Shown one piece after another: positions 35,867-46,354 of a DNA stretch of 64,000 nucleotides. The stretch lies in the NCBI RefSeq assembly GCF_014773395.1, contig NZ_JACXAF010000020.1, positions 25,280 to 89,279 of the forward strand. Direction: 5' to 3'. The notes beneath the pieces are model-generated. The model was not told the origin of the DNA and did not search any database. It saw only the letters and a program-made list of their open reading frames with translations. Each line of letters begins with the position of its first letter. Position 1 is the stretch's first letter. A program made the position numbers and the translations under genes. This DNA is from Neiella litorisoli. Lineage in GTDB: Bacteria > Pseudomonadota > Gammaproteobacteria > Enterobacterales > Neiellaceae.

Positions 35867-38188
35867 TTGAGCACTCGCTTTATTATTCACCCGCTTGCTA
35901 TCTTTACGGCACTATTGCCGCTAGCAGCAATGGCCTCTAACAACAATGACAGCAGCTCGCAACCCAATGTCACAGGAGAATGCTTGTCGGACTCGGTGCA
36001 TGTCGACAGCGGTATTAATTTTTCGCCATTAGATGCCAATCAACCATTGAGCATCTCCGCCGACCGCGTCGCCGGCGATCACGAAAGTGAGCTGACTTTC
36101 TCTGGCCAAGTCAAAATTTCTCGCGGCCCTCATCGCTTATCTGCCGACGATGCCACCCTCGACCGCGCCAAACAGCAGCTCGGCGCCAGCGGCAACGTCC
36201 ATTACCAATCGCCGAACGTCGAAGTTCATTCGTCTAGCTTATCGGCCGACGCCAATGCCAACGTCATTGTCATGACAGATTCGGAATATCAGGTGGTGAA
36301 TAACCCCACCCATGGCTCGGCACAGAATATTGAAATCCGCCAGGAAGATCAGAAGTTCATCCTTGAAGACGGCAGTTTTACCACCTGTCCGAAAGGCGAT
36401 GAAAGCTGGGTCATGAATGCCGATCGGATTGAGCTGGATGGCGAAACCGAATGGGGTGAGGCTCGCAATTCGGTGATCCGCATTGGCGATGTGCCAGTGT
36501 TGTGGATGCCGTACATGACCTTCCCGTTATCGGACAAACGCAAAAGCGGTCTGCTGTTTCCAAGCATCTCCAACAGTAGCCGTAATGGTCTGGACGTCAA
36601 ACAACCTTACTATTGGAATATTGCCCCTAATTTTGATGCCACCTTAACGCCGCGATATATCGCCAATTCCGGCACTCAAATTGGCGCCGAGGTTCGATAT
36701 TTAAGACCCGAGCAAAGCAACCAGTTTAATGTCGAATACCTTGATTCTGATGATGAGCTACAAAACTCGGACGAGCGCTACTTGTATCGTTGGCTCCACC
36801 TTGGCCGGTTTAATGACAACGTTCGTAGCTTTGTTGAATACACCGAAGTGTCCGATGACAACTACTTCAACGATCTTGGCAGTGATGTCGCCAGTGAAAC
36901 GGATAACCGACTCGAACGGGTTGCCCAGCTGACGTTTCTATCAGAACAACTCGATAGCAACCTGACCGTGACCGACTTTGAGATTTTCGGTAACACCCCA
37001 GATGTCTATCGGCAGTTACCGCGCGTTGATTTCACCTATCGACTGCCCTACTTCGATGATCTAATCGACGCTCAGATCTATGGCGAATACAACCGGTTTG
37101 AGCACTCAGACAATCAATTAGTCAGCGCCAATCGTTATCACATTGAACCAAGCCTGGTGTACAACTGGCACGCACCAGCCGCTGAATTCCAAGCCGAAGC
37201 CAAGCTCTATCAAACTTATTTTGACCAAGACGATCCCACGTCAACCTATGATTCTTCGGTTTCCCGAACCTTACCGTCGCTGCGGTTGTACGGTCAGCTT
37301 AACTTCGAACGCTCCGTTAACTTATTCGGCAGCGACTACACCCAGCGATTAGAGCCGCAGGTGCAGTACTTGTTGGTTGGCCATCAACGGCAAGACGACA
37401 TCGCCCTGTACGACACGGTGGCACTGCGCGAGGACTTTTATGGCCTGTATCGCGACCGTCGATTCAGTGGTTTAGACCGCATTGCTGACACCAACCAAAT
37501 TACCATTGGCGCAACCACTCGACTGTTTAACAGCGCCAACAAAGAAACATTGCGGTTCTCCTTCGGCCAGATTTTCTATTTCGAAGAGAGCAAAATCATC
37601 GAACAACTCTCTGGTCGTAAAGTTGAAGACACCAGTGCGTTTGCCACGGCCTTGGACACATACTTTGACGATTACAGTATTCACGCCGAATACCGCTACA
37701 ACTTCGAGCGCAGCGCCACCGAAGCGTCGAATATTTTGCTGAATTACACCCCGGGCGAGCGCAAGCTGATTCAATTGAGTTACCGTTACTCGCCGGAGCC
37801 GCTGAACTTCACCAATGTTTCTGGTGACCCGCTCGATAGCCGCGAAGTCAACCAACTTGGCTCGGTCGTGAGCTGGCCCTTGTATGACCGCTATCAACTG
37901 GTAGCGAGCCACTATCGCGATACCGAATTAAAACGCTCAGTGGAAACTCTGGCCGGTATCCAATATCAGTCTTGTTGTTGGGCCATTCGACTGGTTTATC
38001 AGCGCAACCTGAACACCAACTTCCCAGAAGGTGACGGCACTACCGCCGATCGCGATGCCTACGATTCTGGGATTGCCTTGCAATTTGAGCTCAAAGGCTT
38101 GGGCGGCAACCGCGACAGCAGTGGCCACCGAACCATGATCGATGAGTCAATTTTCGGTTACCGCAAAAACTATTACTTAAATAACTGA
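35867..38188 (+). CDS. lptD: LPS-assembly outer-membrane protein LptD
   Basis: About 773 residues, starting at TTG 35867 because AGGGA (35855-35859) is seven bases upstream; a TTG at 35846 lacks such a site. A signal peptide ends near AMAS. An N-terminal OstA jelly-roll domain (ADRVAGDHESELTFSGQVKI) and a C-terminal beta-barrel follow. Cysteines match the E. coli disulfide set: one near residue 39 (GECLSD), one in SFTTCPKG, and the pair in QSCCWAI. With LptE it inserts lipopolysaccharide into the outer leaflet. It precedes surA, the chaperone it depends on, in the E. coli order. Confidence 0.95.
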   Translation: MSTRFIIHPLAIFTALLPLAAMASNNNDSSSQPNVTGECLSDSVHVDSGINFSPLDANQPLSISADRVAGDHESELTFSGQVKISRGPHRLSADDATLDRAKQQLGASGNVHYQSPNVEVHSSSLSADANANVIVMTDSEYQVVNNPTHGSAQNIEIRQEDQKFILEDGSFTTCPKGDESWVMNADRIELDGETEWGEARNSVIRIGDVPVLWMPYMTFPLSDKRKSGLLFPSISNSSRNGLDVKQPYYWNIAPNFDATLTPRYIANSGTQIGAEVRYLRPEQSNQFNVEYLDSDDELQNSDERYLYRWLHLGRFNDNVRSFVEYTEVSDDNYFNDLGSDVASETDNRLERVAQLTFLSEQLDSNLTVTDFEIFGNTPDVYRQLPRVDFTYRLPYFDDLIDAQIYGEYNRFEHSDNQLVSANRYHIEPSLVYNWHAPAAEFQAEAKLYQTYFDQDDPTSTYDSSVSRTLPSLRLYGQLNFERSVNLFGSDYTQRLEPQVQYLLVGHQRQDDIALYDTVALREDFYGLYRDRRFSGLDRIADTNQITIGATTRLFNSANKETLRFSFGQIFYFEESKIIEQLSGRKVEDTSAFATALDTYFDDYSIHAEYRYNFERSATEASNILLNYTPGERKLIQLSYRYSPEPLNFTNVSGDPLDSREVNQLGSVVSWPLYDRYQLVASHYRDTELKRSVETLAGIQYQSCCWAIRLVYQRNLNTNFPEGDGTTADRDAYDSGIALQFELKGLGGNRDSSGHRTMIDESIFGYRKNYYLNN

Positions 38189-38340
38189 CGATTGGTTGGC
38201 CTTTTTCAGTAAACAAATGGCGTCACGCACACGCCTTTGTTACAGTCGCTGGCAAAGGTCAACAGCCTCTTTAAATTGTGTTAATCTCATGCGCTATTCG
38301 CCGCCATTAGTGGCTCGCATCAATTGATCAAAGTAACTAT

Positions 38341-39639
38341 ATGATGAAACGTATCACTCTCGCCGCTGTTCAAGCGATCACCCTGCTATTGGCTCTGAAC
38401 TTCAATGCCATGGCAGAGCCACAATTGATCGATCGTGTCGTTGTTCGAGTTAACAATGCCGTTGTCCTTGAAAGTGAGGTCACGCGGATGCTTAACGACA
38501 TCAAAGCCCGTGCAACCGATGCCGGCCAAACCTTACCTCGTGATGCCGTGCTACGAACTCAGATCACGGACCGCTTAATTGACCGCCAGCTGCAATTATC
38601 GATGGCCGACCGCATGGGTCTGCGCGTAACCGATGCTCAACTCGACCAAACGATTGCCAACGTCGCCGCCCAAGAAGGCGTCACTGTTGAGCAAATGCGC
38701 CGAGACATGGAAGCCGGTGGTGCCAGCTATCAACTTTATCGCGAGCAAGTACGAGAAGAGCTGATCATCGGTGACGTCACGCGCATCGCGGTGCGAAACC
38801 GTATCAGCGTGTCACCACAAGAGGTTGAAGGCCTGGCTAGCATGCTAGAGCAGGAAAACCAAAACAACCAAGAAATGCACTTCGGCCACATCATGGTGGT
38901 GGCGGCTACTGACGCCAGCAAACAAGAAATCGAAGATGCTCAAAAACGCATTGATCGGATCATGGAATTGCTCAATGAAGGCAGCGATTTCCGCCGTCAG
39001 GCGACCACTTCATCGCAAGGCCCGAAAGCCCTTGAAGGTGGTGATTGGGGCTGGATGAACGTCAACGAAGTGCCGACTATTTTTGCCGATTCACTGCGTG
39101 GCGCCAGCAAAGGCGAATTGCTGGGGCCAATCCGCAGCCCTGTTGGTTTCCATATTTTAAAAGTATTTGATGTCCGCGGCGTCGAAGCGGTAGAGCTAGA
39201 AGAAGTGCGCTCGCGCCACATTCTGTTGCAGCCATCAATCATCATGAGTGAGTCGAAAGCGCGCTCGATGCTTGAATCATTTGCCCAACAGCTGCGTCAG
39301 GACGATTCTAAGTTTGCCGAGTTAGCTGAAGAGTATTCCGAAGATCCGGGCTCAGCCTCGCAAGGTGGTGAGCTGGGTTGGTCAAACCCAGATATCTTTG
39401 TACCTGAGTTTGCCAAACAGCTAAATACACTACAAATCAATGAGATCAGTGAGCCATTTCGTACCACACACGGCTGGCATATTGTTCAGTTGCTGGAGAA
39501 GCGGGTGCTTGATGCGTCTGATAAACGCTGGAATGACCGCGCTTATCAGATGATTGCCAACCGTAAGTTTACCGAAGAGTCAGCGCGCTGGCTGCGGGAA
39601 ATGCGAGACAGTGCCTACATTGATGTCATCGACGAGTAA
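38341..39639 (+). CDS. surA: Periplasmic peptidyl-prolyl isomerase and chaperone SurA
   Basis: 432 residues, near E. coli SurA. A signal peptide (to about NAMA) is followed by an N-terminal SurA chaperone domain beginning with LIDRVVVRVNNAVVLESEV, and two parvulin domains (about 175-280 and 285-390) with the repeated GGDWGW/GGELGW motifs. SurA escorts outer-membrane proteins such as LptD. The order lptD-surA-pdxA-rsmA-apaG-apaH matches E. coli. Confidence 0.96.
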   Translation: MMKRITLAAVQAITLLLALNFNAMAEPQLIDRVVVRVNNAVVLESEVTRMLNDIKARATDAGQTLPRDAVLRTQITDRLIDRQLQLSMADRMGLRVTDAQLDQTIANVAAQEGVTVEQMRRDMEAGGASYQLYREQVREELIIGDVTRIAVRNRISVSPQEVEGLASMLEQENQNNQEMHFGHIMVVAATDASKQEIEDAQKRIDRIMELLNEGSDFRRQATTSSQGPKALEGGDWGWMNVNEVPTIFADSLRGASKGELLGPIRSPVGFHILKVFDVRGVEAVELEEVRSRHILLQPSIIMSESKARSMLESFAQQLRQDDSKFAELAEEYSEDPGSASQGGELGWSNPDIFVPEFAKQLNTLQINEISEPFRTTHGWHIVQLLEKRVLDASDKRWNDRAYQMIANRKFTEESARWLREMRDSAYIDVIDE

Positions 39640-39645
39640 TTCAAT

Positions 39646-40650
39646 ATGACATTAAGAATAGCCATCACTCCCGGCGAGCCGGCTGGCATTGGCCCAGACT
39701 TGGTATTGAAATTAGCCCAGCGCGACTGGCCGGTTGAACTGGTTGCTTGTGCCAACGTTGAGTTATTGCAACAACGCGCCGAGCAACTTGGCCTAGACAT
39801 AGAGCTTAAACATTACGATGCCAGCCAAGCGCCCCAGCCCTCTAAAGCGGGCTCGATTCAAGTTGCCAATCACACATTGCCAGCTAAAGTCACCAGCGGC
39901 CAATTGTGCCCGGAAAACGGCCCCTACGTGCTTGATACCTTGCTGACCGCTATTAATGGCAATATGACCGGCGAATTCAGTGCGGTTGTCACCGGTCCGG
40001 TCCACAAGGGAGTGATTAACGAGTCGGGCGTGTCTTTTAGCGGCCATACCGAATTTTTCGCGCAACATGCCAATACCCCAGATGTCGTGATGATGTTGGC
40101 TACCGAGGGGCTTCGAGTCGCATTAGTGACCACTCACATCCCGTTAGCGTACGTATCAAAAGCGATTACGGCCGAGCGCGTGGAAAAGATGGTTCGCATT
40201 CTACACCATGATTTACAAGATAAATTCGCCATTCAATCGCCTCGTATTTACGTCTGTGGCTTGAATCCTCATGCCGGCGAAGATGGCCACCTCGGCACCG
40301 AAGAAATCACCACCATTAATCCGGTCCTGCAATCGCTGCGCGACGAAGGAATGGATTTAGTCGGCTGCCTGCCGGCCGATACCTTGTTCCAGCCAAAGTA
40401 CCTCGATAACGCAGATGCCGTGCTGGCGATGTATCACGATCAAGGCCTGCCGGTGTTAAAAGCCAAAGGCTTTGGCGCCTCCATGAATATTACTCTTGGT
40501 TTACCGTTCATCCGTACCTCAGTTGACCATGGCACTGCCTTGGAACTCGCCGGTACCGGTGAAGCTGATGAAGGTAGTTTTATCGTCGCCTTATCTGAAG
40601 CCATCAAGATGGCCACGGCGCGAGCAAATCAGCAAAGAGAATCGCAATGA
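39646..40650 (+). CDS. pdxA: 4-hydroxythreonine-4-phosphate dehydrogenase
   Basis: 334 residues, the family length. It oxidises 4-phosphohydroxy-L-threonine in the deoxyxylulose-dependent vitamin B6 pathway. It starts with [13 protein letters not shown] and carries the metal-binding FSGHTEFFA and [26 protein letters not shown]. It begins six bases after surA and overlaps rsmA by four bases (ATGA, 40647-40650). Confidence 0.96.
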   Translation: MTLRIAITPGEPAGIGPDLVLKLAQRDWPVELVACANVELLQQRAEQLGLDIELKHYDASQAPQPSKAGSIQVANHTLPAKVTSGQLCPENGPYVLDTLLTAINGNMTGEFSAVVTGPVHKGVINESGVSFSGHTEFFAQHANTPDVVMMLATEGLRVALVTTHIPLAYVSKAITAERVEKMVRILHHDLQDKFAIQSPRIYVCGLNPHAGEDGHLGTEEITTINPVLQSLRDEGMDLVGCLPADTLFQPKYLDNADAVLAMYHDQGLPVLKAKGFGASMNITLGLPFIRTSVDHGTALELAGTGEADEGSFIVALSEAIKMATARANQQRESQ

Positions 40651-41477
40651 ATCAACGCAACCACCTCGGCCATACTGCCAGAAAACGCTTCGGTCAAAAC
40701 TTCCTGACCGATAGCCATGTCATCGACGGCATCGTGCGTGCTATCTCACCGCAAAGTGAAGATATCCTAGTCGAAATTGGCCCAGGCTTAGGCGCCCTGA
40801 CCGAACCGGTCGCTGAAGTCGCAGACCACTTGCATGTGGTTGAGCTTGATCGTGATTTGGCCAAGCGACTGCGCCATCATCCATTTATCAGCAATAAATT
40901 AACCGTCCACGAAGGCGACGCCCTCAAGTTCGATTTTCGGCAGCTTTGTGACGATGGCAAGAAATTGAAAGTGTTCGGCAACCTGCCATACAACGTATCA
41001 ACACCGCTGATCTTTCACCTGTTGAGTTTTCAGGACAGCATTGAAAACATGCATTTCATGCTGCAAAAAGAAGTGGTGGTGCGGATGGCCGCTGGCCCCG
41101 GTAGCAAAGCGTATGGGCGGCTGTCGGTGATGACTCAGTATTACTGTAAAGCTGTTCCAGTACTGGAAGTGCCACCGTCAGCATTCAAACCGGCCCCCAA
41201 AGTCGACAGCGCGGTGATCCGCTTGATCCCGACCGCTCCTCAATGGCCGGCAGAAGATGTCGCGGTACTCGAGCGTGTTGTCGCTGAAGCCTTTAATCAA
41301 CGCCGCAAAACGTTGCGAAACAGCCTTAAACGTCAGGTTAGCGCCAGCACCCTCGAATCGCTCGGTATCGATCCTAGTGTCCGACCAGAGCAAGTCACCA
41401 TTGAGCAATTTGTTGCGATCAGTAACTATGTAGCAATCAATGGCTCAGCAGAAGATAGCGAAAACGAAACCGCATGA
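40647..41477 (+). CDS. rsmA: 16S rRNA dimethyladenosine transferase (KsgA)
   Basis: 276 residues. It dimethylates A1518 and A1519 in helix 45 of 16S rRNA. SAM-binding motif I is [15 protein letters not shown] and the catalytic motif IV is [10 protein letters not shown]. The N-terminus RKRFGQNFL is diagnostic. It is coupled at both ends by four-base overlaps, to pdxA and apaG. Loss of this gene gives kasugamycin resistance in E. coli. Confidence 0.97.
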   Translation: MNQRNHLGHTARKRFGQNFLTDSHVIDGIVRAISPQSEDILVEIGPGLGALTEPVAEVADHLHVVELDRDLAKRLRHHPFISNKLTVHEGDALKFDFRQLCDDGKKLKVFGNLPYNVSTPLIFHLLSFQDSIENMHFMLQKEVVVRMAAGPGSKAYGRLSVMTQYYCKAVPVLEVPPSAFKPAPKVDSAVIRLIPTAPQWPAEDVAVLERVVAEAFNQRRKTLRNSLKRQVSASTLESLGIDPSVRPEQVTIEQFVAISNYVAINGSAEDSENETA

Positions 41478-41857
41478 CAGACTCGTTAAGCAATTCAATC
41501 CAAATAGATGTTGAGGTGACTTATCTGGAGCGCCAATCGCTGCCGGAAAAAGACCATTATTTGTTTGCCTACACCATTTCAATCACCAACCAGGGCAGCG
41601 AATCGGCTAAGTTGATGACGCGCCACTGGCACATCACCAATGGCGATGGCGAAGAAAGCACTGTCAGTGGCCCCGGCGTAGTCGGCAAGCAGCCCGACTT
41701 GGCCCCAGGTAAAACCTTTACCTATACCAGCAGTGCAGCCATTGAAACTGCCGTTGGTACGATGCATGGCCATTACACCTTTTGCAGTGCGAACGGCACC
41801 GTTTTCGATGTTCCTATTCCCGCCTTCCGCCTCGCTAGCGCCAATATTCTGCACTAA
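41474..41857 (+). CDS. apaG: ApaG domain protein
   Basis: 127 residues, the family size, with a fibronectin-III-like fold. Characteristic segments are [27 protein letters not shown] and the C-terminal GTMHGHYTF. The biochemical role remains unclear in the family. The start overlaps the rsmA stop by four bases and apaH follows after 12 bp. Confidence 0.95.
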   Translation: MTDSLSNSIQIDVEVTYLERQSLPEKDHYLFAYTISITNQGSESAKLMTRHWHITNGDGEESTVSGPGVVGKQPDLAPGKTFTYTSSAAIETAVGTMHGHYTFCSANGTVFDVPIPAFRLASANILH

Positions 41858-41869
41858 AGGACAGTTGCA

Positions 41870-42682
41870 GTGGCTCTCTACCTAGTCGGTGACATTCAAG
41901 GCTGTTTTGACGAGCTGCAACTACTGTTAGCGCAAGTCAACTTTGATTCGAGCCAAGATCAACTTTGGATCACCGGCGATTTGGTGGCCCGTGGCCCTAA
42001 GTCATTGAAGACACTGCGCTGGGTCAAACAGCAAAAGAACGTCTTTACCATCCTTGGTAATCACGACTTACATCTGCTCGCCGTTGCCGAAGGCCTCAAG
42101 CCGCAAAAAACAAAAGACAAAACGGCGGCTATCTTCAACGCCAAAGATCGTGATGAGTTATTGCATTGGTTACGCCATCAACCACTGTTGCTACAACATC
42201 CTGATCACCCTTTGGTGATGACTCACGCCGGTATTTACCCGCGTTGGAGCATAGAGCAGGCAGCGATGCTCGCCAAAGAAGTCGAGCGCCAGTTGCAAAG
42301 CGATCACTATTTGTCTTTGTTGTCATCAATGTATGGTGATGCGCCGGATGTTTGGTCGTATGATTTATCTGGAGCGCCGCGCTGGCGTTTCATTATTAAT
42401 GCTTTCACCCGCATGCGTTTTTGTCATCCAAACGGAAGTTTGGACTTAAATACTAAAGTCGCGCCGAATGATGCCGATGAATTATTAGTGCCGTGGTTTC
42501 AACTACACCATCAACATCATGTGACTAATCATACAGTTGCATTCGGCCACTGGGCCGCGTTGATGGGCCAGACCAATAACAACAAGTATCTCGCGCTAGA
42601 TACTGGCTGTGTTTGGGGAAACTACTTAACCATGTATTGCTGGCAAAGTGGCAAGTATTTCACACAGCAAATGTTGCGTTAA
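41870..42682 (+). CDS. apaH: Bis(5'-nucleosyl)-tetraphosphatase, symmetrical
   Basis: 270 residues starting at GTG 41870, with AAAGGA upstream. The metallophosphatase motifs are clear: GDIQGCFDEL, GDLVARGP and LGNHDLHLLA. It hydrolyses Ap4A to two ADP and contributes to RNA decapping of Np4-capped transcripts in E. coli. It closes the lptD-apaH gene series. Confidence 0.95.
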   Translation: MALYLVGDIQGCFDELQLLLAQVNFDSSQDQLWITGDLVARGPKSLKTLRWVKQQKNVFTILGNHDLHLLAVAEGLKPQKTKDKTAAIFNAKDRDELLHWLRHQPLLLQHPDHPLVMTHAGIYPRWSIEQAAMLAKEVERQLQSDHYLSLLSSMYGDAPDVWSYDLSGAPRWRFIINAFTRMRFCHPNGSLDLNTKVAPNDADELLVPWFQLHHQHHVTNHTVAFGHWAALMGQTNNNKYLALDTGCVWGNYLTMYCWQSGKYFTQQMLR

Positions 42683-42785
42683 ACCAACCCAAATCATGGT
42701 AAAAATTAACAGATTCCGGTACTTTGCTCACAAAAAATAACAATATCGACGTTGGTTTTTAGTTTTAGTCAGGAAAAACATTGGA

Positions 42786-44810
42786 ATGAAATTATCGGTT
42801 GCTATGCGGGTTATACTCGGTTTTACCGTGATAACCGCGCTTTTATTGTTCAGTGGTGCAAGCTCTTTACTTAGCTTAAGTACAGTCAACAACTCACAAA
42901 AACAAGTGAATGATGTTGCCATCCCCACGCTGAATGCGGTCAATAACTTGCAACTGAAGATTGCAGCGTCGCATACCATCACGCTGGAAGCCTTCTATGC
43001 CGACAAGACTGCAGGTGTCGACCAAATGATGCCTCAGTTTGACGATCGGCTCGCGCAGTTAGACGCCGCCCTCAGCACTCTGATGGCGATTGACTTCGAC
43101 AATTCAGAATTTCAGCAAAATCGCCAACAAGCACAAACCATTACCACCGAGTTTATCTCATCAGCTCGGCAATCCATCGAGGCCCGCCGCGCCAGTCTGA
43201 TGGCTCGGCAACAAGCCTTATCATCCTTTGAAGACCTGACCGACAACGCCGATGATGCCAGCGGCTACTTGCTCGATTTGCTCGATTCAGCGGAAGGCTC
43301 TGAAATCGCGTCAGTGCAACAGGTTGCCTCGTTCGCCAACAATCTCGATGTCAAAGTGATGTCTACGCTGACGGTCAATCAAGATATCCTGACCATGACC
43401 AAGACTGAGCAGCTCAACACCGCCAAAAGCGAACTTGATTTTATTGTCCGCGAAATCCAGTCGCTTACTGACAGCATTGTTGAGCGTCAGGATGAATTGG
43501 ATGAGCCGGAATATGTTGATGATGTCACCGACAGTATCGATGCAGTGCTGTCACTCCTCAGCAGTAATCAATCGCCGCTATTGAAGCAACGCACAGCTAT
43601 CGAGCAGCAACATATTGCCAAGCAGATGCATGACCAATTCGAAGGTCAAAGTACACGGCTGTCATCCTTGCTGCTTGGCTTGGCAGATTCGGTTAGTGAT
43701 TTCAGCCAGCAAGCGCAAACGGCGGTGACCGACGAAGTCAGCAGCGGCAAGCGGGTCAACACCATTGTCATGATTATTTCGGTTCTGTTAGCCGCGGCGA
43801 TTGCTTTTGTTGTCGTGCGCAGCATTGTCCTGCCGCTAAACCGCGTTAACGGCATGCTTAAAACACTGGCGAGCGGTGATCTGACCCAACGCCTTGAAAC
43901 CTCGCAAAACGACGAATTCGGCGTTTTAGCAACAAACGTCAACGTGTTAATCGATAATCTACGCGAAGTGATCAATGGCATTGTTGATCGCTCAGCGCAG
44001 CTTGGTTCTGCTGCCGAGCAAACCTCGGCTATTACCGAGCAAACAACGGTGTCGATTCAGCAGCAACGCAGTGAAATCGAACAAGTGGCCACAGCCACCA
44101 CCGAAATGAACAGCACGGCTCAGCAAGTAGTTAACAGCGCCAATGACACCCTGGCGGCCATTAAGCATGCAGATGACGAAGCCGAGCACGTCAAACAGCT
44201 TGCCTACAATAATCGTCAAACCATGGAGAGTCTGGCCGAGGAAGTCGATAATGCTTCCAACGTCATTAACCAGCTCCATGAAGACAGCACCAGCATCAGC
44301 TCAATCCTTGATGTGATCCGTGGTATCGCCGAACAAACGAATTTGCTGGCACTCAATGCGGCAATTGAAGCAGCTCGCGCAGGTGAACAAGGTCGCGGTT
44401 TTGCGGTAGTCGCCGACGAAGTGCGCTCACTTGCTAGCCGCACCCAAGAATCGACTCAAGAAATCAATGAGATGATTGAGAAGCTGCAAGAAGGTGCCGA
44501 GCGCGCGGTGAAGTCAATGGAACAGGGCAAACAGAAAGCCACCCAGTGCGTTCAGCAAACGGAAGAATCAACCAATGCGCTGCAAGTGATCACCGACTCG
44601 GTACACCATGCCCATGATATTAGCAGCCAAATCAACACCGCTGCGCAAGAGCAGACCTCGGTAACTGCGCAAATCAGTGAGCGTTTAGAGCAGATTGTTA
44701 CCATCGCGGAAGAGAACGCGTCGGGTGCTCAACAAACCTCGCAAGCCAGTCATCAGGTCTCTGATCTATCGACTCAGTTAAAACGCTCGATTGAGCAATT
44801 CACCGTCTAG
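42786..44810 (+). CDS. Methyl-accepting chemotaxis protein
   Basis: 674 residues. It has a TM helix (about 7-30), a large periplasmic helical sensor domain (about 31-325), a second TM helix ([15 protein letters not shown]), a HAMP domain and a cytoplasmic signalling domain. The hairpin tip [18 protein letters not shown] is fully conserved and flanked by long coiled coils. No CheR-tethering pentapeptide is visible at the C-terminus (SIEQFTV). The ligand is unknown. It is followed by a bidirectional terminator. Confidence 0.94.
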   Translation: MKLSVAMRVILGFTVITALLLFSGASSLLSLSTVNNSQKQVNDVAIPTLNAVNNLQLKIAASHTITLEAFYADKTAGVDQMMPQFDDRLAQLDAALSTLMAIDFDNSEFQQNRQQAQTITTEFISSARQSIEARRASLMARQQALSSFEDLTDNADDASGYLLDLLDSAEGSEIASVQQVASFANNLDVKVMSTLTVNQDILTMTKTEQLNTAKSELDFIVREIQSLTDSIVERQDELDEPEYVDDVTDSIDAVLSLLSSNQSPLLKQRTAIEQQHIAKQMHDQFEGQSTRLSSLLLGLADSVSDFSQQAQTAVTDEVSSGKRVNTIVMIISVLLAAAIAFVVVRSIVLPLNRVNGMLKTLASGDLTQRLETSQNDEFGVLATNVNVLIDNLREVINGIVDRSAQLGSAAEQTSAITEQTTVSIQQQRSEIEQVATATTEMNSTAQQVVNSANDTLAAIKHADDEAEHVKQLAYNNRQTMESLAEEVDNASNVINQLHEDSTSISSILDVIRGIAEQTNLLALNAAIEAARAGEQGRGFAVVADEVRSLASRTQESTQEINEMIEKLQEGAERAVKSMEQGKQKATQCVQQTEESTNALQVITDSVHHAHDISSQINTAAQEQTSVTAQISERLEQIVTIAEENASGAQQTSQASHQVSDLSTQLKRSIEQFTV

Positions 44811-44830
44811 CGACTGTAAATCCAAACCAT

Positions 44831-44858
44831 AAAAAACGCGCCAGATGGCGCGTTTTTT
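44831..44858. terminator. Bidirectional terminator between the chemoreceptor and DUF3718 genes
   Basis: AAAAAACGCGCC, a short loop, GGCGCGTTTTTT. It has A- and T-runs on both sides and sits between two convergent genes. Confidence 0.92.
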
Positions 44859-44876
44859 CGTTGTACCGCGAGTTGC

Positions 44877-45272
44877 TTAATTAATACGACCTTGAATCGC
44901 AGCAACCGTAGCCGAACCACCGTGACCATTAGCTTCCGCCCATTGGAGGATGGTTTGACCGTCTTTCTCAGGCTCAGTCAGAATGCTTTTTGACAACTTC
45001 TTAGCAATGAACTCACCGGTTTCGTGAGCATTTTTGTCCATTGCCCAACGCAGCAAGCTCATGCCGTTACACTCAAAACCGACATAAATGTCGCGCAAAC
45101 GCAATGAGGCATTTTTCAGTGTCTTACGAACTCGACCTTTATCGTTTTGCGCAGTGTATTCACATACACTGGTCAACGCCTGTTCGACGCTTGATGCTTG
45201 AACTGCTGGAACCCAAATTGCAGAAATAGAAATCGCGGCACCAATTGCCAGCGTTTTAGTTAAAACAGACAT
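44877..45272 (-). CDS. DUF3718 secreted protein
   Basis: 131 residues with a signal peptide (to about VQAS). The mature part matches the DUF3718 pattern: SVCEYTAQNDKGRVRKTLKNASLRLRDIY followed by GFECNGMSLLRWA, with two conserved cysteines probably forming a disulfide. These small periplasmic proteins are common in Shewanella and relatives. Function unknown. It is convergent with the chemoreceptor gene. Confidence 0.8.
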   Translation of the reverse strand: MSVLTKTLAIGAAISISAIWVPAVQASSVEQALTSVCEYTAQNDKGRVRKTLKNASLRLRDIYVGFECNGMSLLRWAMDKNAHETGEFIAKKLSKSILTEPEKDGQTILQWAEANGHGGSATVAAIQGRIN

Positions 45273-45384
45273 TTTAATACCCCTAGAAACATGCCTTCAG
45301 CTCAATATATGTTAACTAATTATATATCGCCAACCCATAAATTTATTGGGGTTACAACAAGTTTCTAACCATTTACTAGTAACA

Positions 45385-45867
45385 TTAAATTGCCATGTGG
45401 ACAAAATCACACGAATGGTCGTTTTTCTCATCTTTTGGGTGATGGTATTTTGACACTTGACGGAATTTGTCTGGCCATTTGGGGAAAAATGCATCACCTT
45501 CTGGCTCGGCATCGATAAAGGTTAAATACAAATCTGTCGCCTGCGCTAAGAAGTGTTGGTAAATCTGGCCACCACCAATAATCATCACTTCATCCGTCTG
45601 CTGAGCGGCAATATCAAGCGCTGCGTCCGGACTTGCCACCACGGTAATACCCTCAGCGTTAAAATTAGCATCGCGGGTAATGACAATATTGAGTCGCCCA
45701 GGCAGCGGGCGCCCAATCGATTCAAAGGTTTTTCGCCCCATCACGACGGGTTTGCCCATGGTCACTTGCTTGAAGTGTTTAAGATCAGCGGGCATATGCC
45801 ATGGCATTTGATTGTCTTTGCCAATAACGCGGTTACGGCCCATTGCCGCGATTAGAGAAATGCGCAT
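45385..45867 (-). CDS. folA: Dihydrofolate reductase
   Basis: 160 residues, E. coli size. It reduces dihydrofolate with NADPH. The start MRISLIAAMGRNRVIGKDNQMPWHMPADLKHFK contains the substrate-binding loop with the catalytic acidic residue. The NADPH-binding VMGRKTFESIGRPLPGR and MIIGGGQIYQ are intact. Trimethoprim is its usual inhibitor. In E. coli folA also lies next to apaH; here two genes intervene. Confidence 0.97.
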   Translation of the reverse strand: MRISLIAAMGRNRVIGKDNQMPWHMPADLKHFKQVTMGKPVVMGRKTFESIGRPLPGRLNIVITRDANFNAEGITVVASPDAALDIAAQQTDEVMIIGGGQIYQHFLAQATDLYLTFIDAEPEGDAFFPKWPDKFRQVSKYHHPKDEKNDHSCDFVHMAI

Positions 45868-45877
45868 CCGTTGTTAC

Positions 45878-46354
45878 TCATACTGCAGGTTTGGGGCGAT
45901 AGAATAGCAACCTAGGCGCTGCGATTCCAAACGCCAGTGAAATCAGAATAAACACGGTTTTCAGGCCATCACTCAGCGCTAATGTGACTAATTCCGGTGC
46001 ATAACGATTGTGCACATTCATTTCAATTAACGTCACCATAAAACCGAACGCATATTTGCCGGGGATCATTGGGATCACGGCAGCAACGGCGAACACTTGA
46101 GTTGGCGCTAAGAATCGACGCGACCAGTACATTGCCAATGAACCAACCGCAAACGCTCCAGCCAACGATGCGATTTCGATAGGAACATTGGCGTAGACAC
46201 AGCTACTACGTATGCCAAAGCCAATAAATGCGGCGAAACCACAATATTTGAGAAATCGCTTTGGTACATTAAACAAAACTGCGAACCCAACAGCTGGCAC
46301 GATTGCAACCACCATGGGCAAAATAATTGCGTTCACGATCGCCATTAAATCCAT
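45878..46354 (-). CDS. YjjB/ThrE_2-type small exporter subunit
   Basis: About 158 residues from the ATG at 46354 (MDLMAIVNAII); an upstream start at 46432 would overlap the partner gene further. It is four to five hydrophobic helices, with PMIPGKYAFGFMVTLIEMN resembling the conserved PxxPG region of ThrE C-terminal domains. It pairs with the 257-residue protein upstream as a split threonine/serine- or dicarboxylate-type exporter; the E. coli counterpart YjjPB has been linked to succinate export. Substrate uncertain. Confidence 0.82.
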   Translation of the reverse strand: MDLMAIVNAIILPMVVAIVPAVGFAVLFNVPKRFLKYCGFAAFIGFGIRSSCVYANVPIEIASLAGAFAVGSLAMYWSRRFLAPTQVFAVAAVIPMIPGKYAFGFMVTLIEMNVHNRYAPELVTLALSDGLKTVFILISLAFGIAAPRLLFYRPKPAV